A stretch of DNA of 6,459 bases from an uncultured Paracoccaceae bacterium (lineage in GTDB: Bacteria; Pseudomonadota; Alphaproteobacteria; Rhodobacterales; Rhodobacteraceae), in NCBI GenBank assembly GCA_937132145.1, contig CAKZNY010000135.1:1-6459 (forward strand). The letters are read 5' to 3'. Position numbers and translations under genes: made by a program. The notes beneath the pieces were generated by a model that saw nothing but the letters and a program-made list of their open reading frames with translations, was not told where the DNA came from and ran no database searches. Shown in pieces: positions 1 through 6,459 of this stretch (within the stretch, counting starts at the first letter, position 1; every line of letters starts with the position of its first letter).

Positions 1-1572
1 ACGTTCGGTATAAAGTTGCAGCGTCGTTTTCTGCTTTTTGATGGCGCGGTACATCTGTGGCTGCGTGAACATGGGCTCGTCGCCCTCGTTATGGCCGAAA
101 CGACGGTAGCAGAAAATGTCCAGAACCACGTCTTTGTGGAACTTCTGGCGGAACTCGATCGCGACTTTGGCGGCGTGAACCACGGCTTCGGGATCATCGC
201 CGTTCACGTGGAAAATTGGCGCTTCAACCATCATCGCGATGTCGGTTGGATAAGGGCTGGACCGCGAGTTATGCGGGGAAGTGGTGAACCCGATCTGGTT
301 GTTCACCACGATATGGATTGTGCCGCCAGTGCGGTGCCCTTTCAGGCCCGACAGGCCGAAACCCTCGGCGATAATGCCTTGGCCTGCAAACGCGGCGTCG
401 CCGTGCAAAAGCAGGGGCAGCACCATGGAACGGTCTTCATCCCCGAGCTGCGCTTGTTTGGCGCGAACTTTGCCAAGCACAACCGGGTTAACGGCCTCCA
501 GATGGCTTGGGTTGGCGGTTAATGAAAGGTGAACTTTGTTGCCGTCAAACTCGCGATCCGAAGATGCGCCGAGGTGGTATTTCACATCGCCGGAACCCTC
601 GACCGAGTCGGGTTTATAGCTACCGCCCTGAAATTCGTGGAAGATCGCGCGGTACGGCTTGCCCATGAAATTCGCCAGAACCGAGAGGCGACCGCGATGT
701 GGCATACCGATTACGATTTCCTTAATGCCCAGCTGGCCGCCGCGTTTTACGATTTGTTCAAGCGCGGGGATTAACGCCTCGCCGCCGTCCAGACCGAAAC
801 GCTTGGTGCCCATGTATTTGACGTGGAGGTATTTCTCGAAGCCCTCGGCCTCGACCAGTTTGTTAAGGATGGCTTTACGACCCTCGCGGGTGAAGGCGAT
901 TTCCTTGCCATACCCCTCGATCCGTTCTTTCAGCCAGCCAGCTTCTTCGGCGTTGGAAATATGCATGTATTGCAGCGCAAATGTGCCGCAATATGTGCGT
1001 TTCACGATGGCCACGATCTCGCGCATGGAGCCGTGTTCAAGCCCCAGAACGTTATCAAGAAAAATCGGGCGATCCATGTCGGCTTCGGTGAAGCCATAGC
1101 TTGCAGGGTCCAGCTCGGGTTGAACTGGTGGAGGGGTCAGGCGAAGTGGGTCAAGGTCCGCTGCCAGATGTCCGCGAATACGATAGGCGCGGATCAACAT
1201 CAACGCGCGGATGGAATCGAGGACGGCTTGCTTGACCTGCGCCTCGGAAACCGTCGCGCCAACCTCGGCGGCTTTGGCTTTGATCTTGTCGCCAACCACC
1301 TCGGGCTCGACAGCCCATTGACCATCGAGGGCTGCGGTCAGGTCGTCGTGTGGGGTCGGCGGCCAATCGGTACGCGCCCAGCTTGGCCCTGCCGCCTCGG
1401 CGCGGGCGACGCTTGGTTCTTCGCCAAGGGCACGGAAGAACGTTTGCCAGCTTTCATCAACCGAATTGGGGTCGTTGGCAAACCGCGCTTGGAGTTGTTC
1501 GATGTATTCGGCGTTGTGGCCTTGCAGGAAGGACTCGCTGTGGAATTGGTCGTTCGAGGATTGCTCTGTCAT
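1..1572 (-). CDS. sucA: 2-oxoglutarate dehydrogenase E1 subunit, N-terminal half (runs off left edge)
   Basis: This is the thiamine-diphosphate-dependent E1 of the 2-oxoglutarate dehydrogenase complex. It decarboxylates 2-oxoglutarate and passes the succinyl group to the lipoyl domain of E2 in the cytosolic complex. I translated 524 codons from ATG at 1572 to the window edge; the family is usually a little under 1000 residues, so about half is present and no stop is seen. The N-terminal E2-binding segment (about residues 10-50, QGHNAEYIEQL) leads into the E1 core. Visible motifs are KRFGLDGGEALIPAL (257-271), GMPHRGRL with H292 in the conserved catalytic histidine position, NPSHLEAV (354-361), HGDAAFAGQG (390-399) with the Mg/ThDP aspartate D392, NNQIGFTTS (424-432) and CYRRFGHNEGDEP (488-500). 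The start is well constrained: an in-frame TAG lies at 1597-1599 and no start codon falls between it and 1572. The nearest purine-rich stretch (GGGAG) is about 20 nt upstream, so no good Shine-Dalgarno is visible. It lies 95 nt after sucD in the same direction. Confidence 0.97.
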   Translation of the reverse strand, partial: MTEQSSNDQFHSESFLQGHNAEYIEQLQARFANDPNSVDESWQTFFRALGEEPSVARAEAAGPSWARTDWPPTPHDDLTAALDGQWAVEPEVVGDKIKAKAAEVGATVSEAQVKQAVLDSIRALMLIRAYRIRGHLAADLDPLRLTPPPVQPELDPASYGFTEADMDRPIFLDNVLGLEHGSMREIVAIVKRTYCGTFALQYMHISNAEEAGWLKERIEGYGKEIAFTREGRKAILNKLVEAEGFEKYLHVKYMGTKRFGLDGGEALIPALEQIVKRGGQLGIKEIVIGMPHRGRLSVLANFMGKPYRAIFHEFQGGSYKPDSVEGSGDVKYHLGASSDREFDGNKVHLSLTANPSHLEAVNPVVLGKVRAKQAQLGDEDRSMVLPLLLHGDAAFAGQGIIAEGFGLSGLKGHRTGGTIHIVVNNQIGFTTSPHNSRSSPYPTDIAMMVEAPIFHVNGDDPEAVVHAAKVAIEFRQKFHKDVVLDIFCYRRFGHNEGDEPMFTQPQMYRAIKKQKTTLQLYTER

Positions 1573-1607
1573 TGGTCTAGACGGAAAATCCGCTCCCTAT
1601 ATATGAC

Positions 1608-1658
1608 GGTCCTTGTTGGACCTTGGACAAGCCCGGCCACCCATTCGGGCGGCCGGGC
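1608..1658 (-). terminator. sucD-sucA intergenic stem-loops, possible attenuator
   Basis: Read on the minus strand, the sucD-sucA gap holds a very GC-rich hairpin: arms at 1647-1658 and 1631-1642, 12 paired positions with one G-U wobble, and a four-base GAAT loop. On the plus strand the wobble becomes an A-C mismatch, so the minus-strand RNA folds better. Only TTGTCC follows, so there is no real U-tract. A second small hairpin (GGTCC/GGACC with a 5-nt loop, 1608-1622) follows before the sucA start. This may be a leaky terminator, or an mRNA processing or stability element that sets sucA output relative to sucCD. The structure is directly seen; its role is inferred. Confidence 0.5.
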
Positions 1659-1667
1659 GGTTGTTAA

Positions 1668-2549
1668 TTAACCGATAGCTTTCAATACAGCTTCGCCCAG
1701 ACCTGCCGGACTGTCGGCAACCACAAAACCCGCAGATTTCATGGCTTCGATTTTGTCTTCGGCAGCACCTACGCCGCCAGCAACAATCGCGCCAGCGTGG
1801 CCCATGCGACGACCCGGAGGGGCAGTCAGACCAGCGATAAATCCGGCGATGGGTTTGGAGCGGCCGCGTTTGGCCTCGTCCTTGAAGAACTGCGCGGCTT
1901 CTTCTTCAGCCGAGCCACCGATTTCGCCGATCATAATGATCGACTGGGTTTCGTCGTCCGCCAGAAGCAGTTCAAGCGCATCGATGTGTTCCATGCCTTT
2001 GATAGGGTCGCCGCCGATGCCGATGCAGGTCGATTGACCCAATCCCGCGTCGGTGGTTTGCTTCACAGCCTCATACGTTAGCGTGCCGGAACGCGAAATC
2101 ACGCCCACGGAGCCACGTTTGTGGATGTGCCCCGGCATAATGCCGATTTTGCACGCGTCAGGGGTGATAACACCCGGGCAGTTAGGGCCGATCAGGATGG
2201 ATTTCGAGCCTTCCAGCGCCCGTTTCACACGCATCATGTCCAGCACAGGAATGCCTTCGGTGATGCAAACGATCAGTTCCATCTGGGCGTCGATCGCCTC
2301 AAGAATAGCGTCCGCAGCAAATGGGGGCGGCACATAAATCGCCGTCGCATTCGCACCCGTCACATGGCGGGCTTCGTGCACTGTGTTGAAGACCGGCAGG
2401 CCGATGTGGGTTTGCCCACCCTTGCCCGGCGTCACACCACCAACCATCTGCGTGCCATAGGCAATCGCTTGTTCGGAGTGGAAAGTACCTTGCGAGCCGG
2501 TAAGACCCTGACAGATAACCTTTGTATTTTCGTTAACGAGTACGGCCAT
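1668..2549 (-). CDS. sucD: Succinyl-CoA synthetase (ADP/GDP-forming) alpha subunit
   Basis: This is the alpha subunit of succinate-CoA ligase. With SucC it converts succinyl-CoA, nucleoside diphosphate and phosphate to succinate, CoA and NTP in the TCA cycle. It has 293 residues, close to the usual length of about 290. The N-terminal CoA-binding Rossmann domain begins [20 protein letters not shown] (GxTGxxG-type loop near 15-21) and includes PPPFAADAI (74-82) and CITEGIPV (95-102). The ligase domain shows GPNCPG (121-126), SRSGTLTYE (152-160) and GIGGDP (177-182). [10 protein letters not shown] (250-259) carries H251, the histidine phosphorylated during catalysis. The start has a clear ribosome site (AAGGGAG at 2558-2564, 8 nt upstream) lying inside the end of sucC. 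Only 3 nt separate the sucC stop from this ATG, which suggests translational coupling for equal subunit amounts. Nothing is missing or unusual. Confidence 0.98.
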   Translation of the reverse strand: MAVLVNENTKVICQGLTGSQGTFHSEQAIAYGTQMVGGVTPGKGGQTHIGLPVFNTVHEARHVTGANATAIYVPPPFAADAILEAIDAQMELIVCITEGIPVLDMMRVKRALEGSKSILIGPNCPGVITPDACKIGIMPGHIHKRGSVGVISRSGTLTYEAVKQTTDAGLGQSTCIGIGGDPIKGMEHIDALELLLADDETQSIIMIGEIGGSAEEEAAQFFKDEAKRGRSKPIAGFIAGLTAPPGRRMGHAGAIVAGGVGAAEDKIEAMKSAGFVVADSPAGLGEAVLKAIG

Positions 2550-2552
2550 TGA

Positions 2553-3749
2553 TCAGGCTCCCTTCACAGCGGCTACGATTTTCTTGGCAGCATCGCCCAG
2601 ATCATCCGCAGAAATTACCCCGAGGCCACTGTTGTTAATGATCTCTTTACCTTTTTCGACGTTCGTACCCTCCAGGCGCACAACGAGGGGGACTTTAAGG
2701 CCAACCTCTTGCACGGCGGCAACCACGCCCTCGGCGATAACGTCGCAACGCATGATGCCCCCGAAGATGTTCACAAGGATGCCTTTGACGTTCGGGTCGG
2801 ACGTGATGATCTTGAACGCTTCGGTCACCTTCTCCTTGGTAGCGCCGCCCCCAACATCGAGGAAGTTCGCAGGCTCGGAGCCATACAGTTTGATGATGTC
2901 CATGGTGGCCATCGCCAGACCCGCACCGTTAACCATGCAGCCGATTTCGCCTTCCAGCGTGATGTAGTTAAGGTCGTACTTGGAGGCCTCCAACTCTTTC
3001 GCGTCTTCTTCGGTTTCATCACGAAGCGCCACGATATCGGCGTGGCGGTACAGCGCGTTTGAATCAAAGCTCATCTTCGCATCGAGGCAAATAAGATCGC
3101 CGTCAGTCGTTACAATCAGGGGATTGATTTCCAGCATCTCCATGTCTTTTTCAATGAACATGCGGTAGAGGTTCGAGATCAACTGGACGCATTGTTTAAC
3201 CTGCTTGCCCTCTAAGCCGAGCGTGAAAGCCACGCGGCGGCCATGAAAAGCCGACAGGCCAGAGGCCGGATCAACCGAGAAGCTGACGATTTTTTCAGGT
3301 GTGTTGGCGGCCACTTCCTCGATGTCCATGCCGCCTTCGGTGGAAACCACAAACGACACGCGGGAAGTTACGCGGTCAACCAGAAGGGCGAGATAAAGCT
3401 CTTTTTCGATGCTCGCGCCGTCTTCGATATATACGCGGTTAACCTGTTTGCCAGCGGGGCCAGTCTGATGCGTCACCAATGTGCGACCCAACATTTTTTG
3501 CGCCTCTTCGGCCGCTTCGGAAACGGATTTGGTCAGACGTACGCCGCCTGCCTCGCCCGCTTCGGGTTCTTTGAACGAGCCTTTGCCGCGACCACCTGCG
3601 TGGACCTGTGCTTTAACAACCCAAAGCGGGCCGTCGAGTTCGCCCGCAGCGGTTTTCGCGTCTTCGGCCTTCAGAACCGGACGGCCGTCGGAAACGGGCG
3701 CCCCATATTCTTTCAGCAACTGTTTTGCTTGATATTCGTGAATGTTCAT
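2553..3749 (-). CDS. sucC: Succinyl-CoA synthetase beta subunit
   Basis: This is the beta subunit of succinate-CoA ligase, which provides the nucleotide-binding ATP-grasp domain and part of the succinate site. It has 398 residues, slightly longer than the E. coli protein (388). It opens with the family hallmark [19 protein letters not shown]. The ATP-grasp region has [12 protein letters not shown] (46-57) and LEINPL (206-211), where N209, together with D223 in LDAKMSFD, matches the Mg-binding residues. The C-terminal CoA-ligase domain shows [11 protein letters not shown] (274-284), FLDVGGGA (296-303), [15 protein letters not shown] (327-341) and [12 protein letters not shown] (356-367). Whether ADP or GDP is preferred cannot be decided here. 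AGGG at 3759-3762 lies 9 nt before the ATG. The gene begins 258 nt after mdh and is followed at once by sucD. The upstream gap with paired palindromes suggests it may have its own regulated promoter as well as read-through from mdh. Confidence 0.98.
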   Translation of the reverse strand: MNIHEYQAKQLLKEYGAPVSDGRPVLKAEDAKTAAGELDGPLWVVKAQVHAGGRGKGSFKEPEAGEAGGVRLTKSVSEAAEEAQKMLGRTLVTHQTGPAGKQVNRVYIEDGASIEKELYLALLVDRVTSRVSFVVSTEGGMDIEEVAANTPEKIVSFSVDPASGLSAFHGRRVAFTLGLEGKQVKQCVQLISNLYRMFIEKDMEMLEINPLIVTTDGDLICLDAKMSFDSNALYRHADIVALRDETEEDAKELEASKYDLNYITLEGEIGCMVNGAGLAMATMDIIKLYGSEPANFLDVGGGATKEKVTEAFKIITSDPNVKGILVNIFGGIMRCDVIAEGVVAAVQEVGLKVPLVVRLEGTNVEKGKEIINNSGLGVISADDLGDAAKKIVAAVKGA

Positions 3750-3900
3750 TCAACTGGTCCCTATTCTGTGGTCCATGGTATTAATGTCCAAAGATATGAA
3801 TAATTCATTGCTTCGACTCAGGAAGAAGCTATTGCATGATTTGTCACAGACAAAAGCGGTTTAGCGCCTGATCACGGGAAAATGTAGGGATGGATGGTGC

Positions 3901-3932
3901 ATGTGATCACATTAAGAAAAAGTGTGATCACA
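3901..3932. promoter_or_regulatory. Two perfect TGTGATCACA palindromes, probable dimeric operator pair
   Basis: Two identical 10-bp palindromes TGTGATCACA lie at 3902-3911 and 3923-3932. The first extends to a 12-bp palindrome (ATGTGATCACAT, 3901-3912). Their centres are exactly 21 bp apart, two helical turns, so two protein dimers would sit on the same DNA face. The pair lies 153-183 bp upstream of the sucC start. The spacer is A-rich (TTAAGAAAAAG). The shape suits a dimeric repressor or activator with short abutting half-sites, for example a GntR-type factor. It does not fit CRP/FNR sites, which need about 6 or 4 spacer bases between half-sites. The protein that binds it is unknown from this window. 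Confidence 0.6.
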
Positions 3933-3971
3933 TAATGCGTGGCAACGATTCGAAATCATGCTACAGCTGCT

Positions 3972-4002
3972 TTCCAGCCCCGCATGAATGGCGGGGCTGG
4001 AA
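3972..4002 (-). terminator. Perfect 12-bp hairpin just downstream of mdh
   Basis: The arms at 3972-3983 and 3991-4002 are exactly complementary (TTCCAGCCCCGC/GCGGGGCTGGAA) with a 7-nt loop. The hairpin begins 5 nt after the mdh stop codon when read on the minus strand. The sequence after it (AGCAGCTGTAG) has no U-tract, so it is not a textbook intrinsic terminator. It may act as a partial terminator or as a 3' end stabiliser for a separate mdh transcript. The structure is directly seen; its effect is inferred. Confidence 0.55.
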
Positions 4003-4007
4003 GGTAT

Positions 4008-5130
<1,123 letters not shown>

Positions 5131-6009
5131 ATGACTGACCGAAATACATTGTACCGTTCTGTATTATATATGCCCGGCTCGAAGGTACGCGCATTGGAGA
5201 AGGCCACGACGTTGGACGTGGACGCGTTGATCTTTGATTTGGAGGATGCGGTCAGCCCTGACGAGAAGCTTCTGGCGCGGGATTTGGTCTGCGATGCGGT
5301 GAAGGGCGGCGGGTACGGGCGGCGCGCGGTTGTTATTCGGGTGAACGGGCTGGATTCGGAGTGGGGGCTGGATGATCTGGCGGCAGCTTGTGCTGTTGCG
5401 CCGGATGCTATCTTGATCCCAAAGGTTAATACGGCAGACGACCTGAAGCAGGTTGAAAAGTTGATGAAGGCTTTTGGGGCGTCGGATAAAACGCGCATTT
5501 GGGCGATGATGGAAACGCCGTTGGGTATTCTGAACGCGCAGGAAATTGCAACCGCGACTCCGATGTTGGAGGCTTTTGTGATGGGTACAAACGATCTGGT
5601 GAAGGAGCTGTTCGCGGCGCACACTCCGGATCGCGCTCCTGTTATGACGTCTTTATCGCTGTGTCTTTTAGCGGCGCGGGCCTATGGGCTGATTTGTGTG
5701 GACGGCGTTTTTAACGCCTTTAAGGACGACGAGGGTTTGCGTTTAGCGTGTCAGCAAGGGCGCGACATGGGGTTTGACGGCAAGACATTGATACATCCCG
5801 CACAACTGGCGGTAACGAACGAGGTGTTCGCGCCAAGTCCCGAGGATATCGCGTTGGCGCAGACATATGTTGATGCTTTTAACGAGGCAAAGGCCAACGG
5901 CGAGGGCGTCGCGGTGGTTAACGGCAAGATTGTCGAGAATTTGCACGTAGAAACTGCACAAAAACTGTTGGGCAAAGCGGCCGCTATTGCTAGTGTTACG
6001 GAAAATTAA
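5131..6009 (+). CDS. mcl2: CitE-like HpcH/HpaI-fold enzyme, probable (3S)-malyl-CoA thioesterase
   Basis: This 292-residue TIM-barrel protein belongs to the citrate lyase beta / malyl-CoA lyase family. The best assignment is the Rhodobacter Mcl2 type, which hydrolyses (3S)-malyl-CoA to malate and CoA. Motifs in order: RSVLYMPGSKVRALEKA (9-25), the CoA-binding first strand and loop; DLEDAV (36-41); VIRVNG (68-73) with R70; AMMETPLGI (125-133), where E128 fits a Mg ligand; MGTNDLVKEL (151-160), where D155 fits the second Mg ligand; DGVFNAFKD (191-199); and GFDGKTLIHPAQL (214-226), the family's C-terminal signature. The family-typical Mcl1 lyase is longer (about 318 residues) and starts differently, which favours Mcl2. 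The gene next door to mdh supports malate as product. Alternatives are a malyl-CoA or citramalyl-CoA lyase, or another CitE-like enzyme; residues alone do not separate thioesterase from lyase. It is followed by the NnrU gene after 15 nt, likely one operon. Confidence 0.8.
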   Translation: MTDRNTLYRSVLYMPGSKVRALEKATTLDVDALIFDLEDAVSPDEKLLARDLVCDAVKGGGYGRRAVVIRVNGLDSEWGLDDLAAACAVAPDAILIPKVNTADDLKQVEKLMKAFGASDKTRIWAMMETPLGILNAQEIATATPMLEAFVMGTNDLVKELFAAHTPDRAPVMTSLSLCLLAARAYGLICVDGVFNAFKDDEGLRLACQQGRDMGFDGKTLIHPAQLAVTNEVFAPSPEDIALAQTYVDAFNEAKANGEGVAVVNGKIVENLHVETAQKLLGKAAAIASVTEN

Positions 6010-6024
6010 CCAAAGGGGATTACC

Positions 6025-6459
6025 ATGACACTGTTAATTGCTGGCGTTCTTATCTGGACGCTTGTCCACGTGTTCAAACGGGTGATGCCGGAAATGCGGG
6101 CCTCGATTGATGCGAAAATTGGCGCAGGCCCTGCGAAGGGGATCATTACGCTGATATTTCTGGCCTCCATCGCAATGATGGTGTTCGGATTTATGGCGGT
6201 AGGCGAGCAGGCTGTTTACGAGCCGCCCAGTTGGGGTGCTGTGGTTAACAACCTGTTAATGGTCGTTGCCGTGTTCATGATGGGGGCGGGTAGCAGTAAG
6301 GGCATTGCGCCCACATTGTTGCGTCACCCGATGCTGATGGGCGTGGTTGTGTGGTCCTTCGGGCATCTACTGGCGAACGGTGACACGCGCTCCCTCGTTC
6401 TGTTTGGCGGGTTGGGCATTTGGGCTGTTCTTAACATGCTGGTGATTAACATGCGCGAA
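6025..6459 (+). CDS. NnrU-family integral membrane protein (partial, runs off right edge)
   Basis: 145 codons are present from ATG at 6025, with ribosome site AAGGGG at 6013-6018, and no stop before the window ends. The family is usually around 190-230 residues, so the C-terminus is missing. It is strongly hydrophobic, with likely membrane segments near residues 2-18, 38-58, 73-89, 102-117 and 122-141. The family signature is clear: an N-terminal WTLVHVFKR stretch with H15, then LLRHPMLMGVVVWSFGHLLANGD (98-120) carrying H101 and H114. NnrU was named from a nitric-oxide/nitrite-responsive gene in denitrifying Rhodobacter, and its relative in plants and cyanobacteria, zeta-carotene isomerase, binds haem through histidines. 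The function of most bacterial members is not established. Nothing here links this copy to denitrification. It sits 15 nt after mcl2 and is probably cotranscribed with it. Confidence 0.88.
   Translation, partial: MTLLIAGVLIWTLVHVFKRVMPEMRASIDAKIGAGPAKGIITLIFLASIAMMVFGFMAVGEQAVYEPPSWGAVVNNLLMVVAVFMMGAGSSKGIAPTLLRHPMLMGVVVWSFGHLLANGDTRSLVLFGGLGIWAVLNMLVINMRE

Larger units (their letters stand above)
3750..4007 (-). promoter_or_regulatory. mdh-sucC intergenic region, likely leader/promoter of sucCD
   Basis: This 258-nt gap is the longest non-coding stretch in the window. Reading toward sucC it holds the post-mdh hairpin (4002-3972), the paired TGTGATCACA palindromes (3932-3902), a partial copy TGATCAC (3869-3875), a short inverted repeat ATGAAT-N-ATTCAT (3796-3808) and the sucC ribosome site. 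No convincing small gene was found in it. No strong -35/-10 pair stands out. TTGTCT (complement of 3848-3853) followed 16 nt later by TAGCTT (complement of 3826-3831) is a weak candidate only. Confidence 0.55.

Noticed and set aside
16..522. A 168-codon open frame on the plus strand
   Set aside because: It is antisense to the E1 core motifs of sucA (GDAAFAGQG, NNQIGFTTS) and has no recognisable product of its own.
823..1671. A 282-codon open frame on the plus strand
   Set aside because: It lies antisense to sucA and the sucD-sucA gap. The minus strand encodes a clear, continuous E1 protein here, and the plus translation shows no recognisable family.
3243..3803. A 186-codon open frame on the plus strand running out of sucC into the intergenic region
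   Set aside because: Most of it is antisense to the conserved sucC coding sequence. It has no motif, and its last part only crosses the non-coding leader.
3901..3932. Reading the TGTGA/TCACA elements as CRP sites
   Set aside because: CRP half-sites need about six bases between them. Here the half-sites abut, so a different dimeric factor is more likely.

Overview
The window reads as core central-carbon metabolism from an alphaproteobacterium, most likely of the Rhodobacterales/Rhodobacteraceae. The evidence is the compact mdh-sucC-sucD-sucA gene order, an adjacent malyl-CoA lyase/thioesterase paralogue, an NnrU-family membrane protein, and protein sequences typical of that group. No mobile element, CRISPR array, tRNA or rRNA gene was seen. 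Coding density is high and the longest gap between genes is 258 bp.

Left block, minus strand, read right to left: mdh (4970-4008), sucC (3749-2553), sucD (2549-1668) and the first 524 codons of sucA (1572 to the left edge). sucC and sucD are tightly coupled, with 3 nt between stop and start. sucD and sucA are separated by 95 nt holding a strong GC-rich hairpin. mdh and sucC are separated by 258 nt holding a 12-bp hairpin just after mdh and two copies of a perfect palindrome, TGTGATCACA, placed 21 bp apart. sucB/odhB and lpd would be expected beyond the left edge, but this cannot be seen.

Right block, plus strand: a CitE-like (HpcH/HpaI fold) gene, best matched to (3S)-malyl-CoA thioesterase (mcl2, 5131-6009). 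It is followed after 15 nt by the start of an NnrU-family integral membrane gene (6025 to the right edge). This pair is transcribed divergently from mdh across a 160-bp shared control region.

The genes fit together metabolically. SucA is the E1 of the 2-oxoglutarate dehydrogenase complex and leads to succinyl-CoA. SucCD converts succinyl-CoA to succinate with nucleotide triphosphate formation. Mdh interconverts malate and oxaloacetate. If the Mcl2 assignment is right, it releases free malate from malyl-CoA made from glyoxylate and acetyl-CoA, an 'apparent malate synthase' step that supplies the Mdh substrate. No wholly new system is evident. The points most worth a second look are the paired palindromes upstream of sucC, the two hairpins that may uncouple parts of the TCA operon, the malyl-CoA thioesterase context, and the NnrU protein in a TCA locus.
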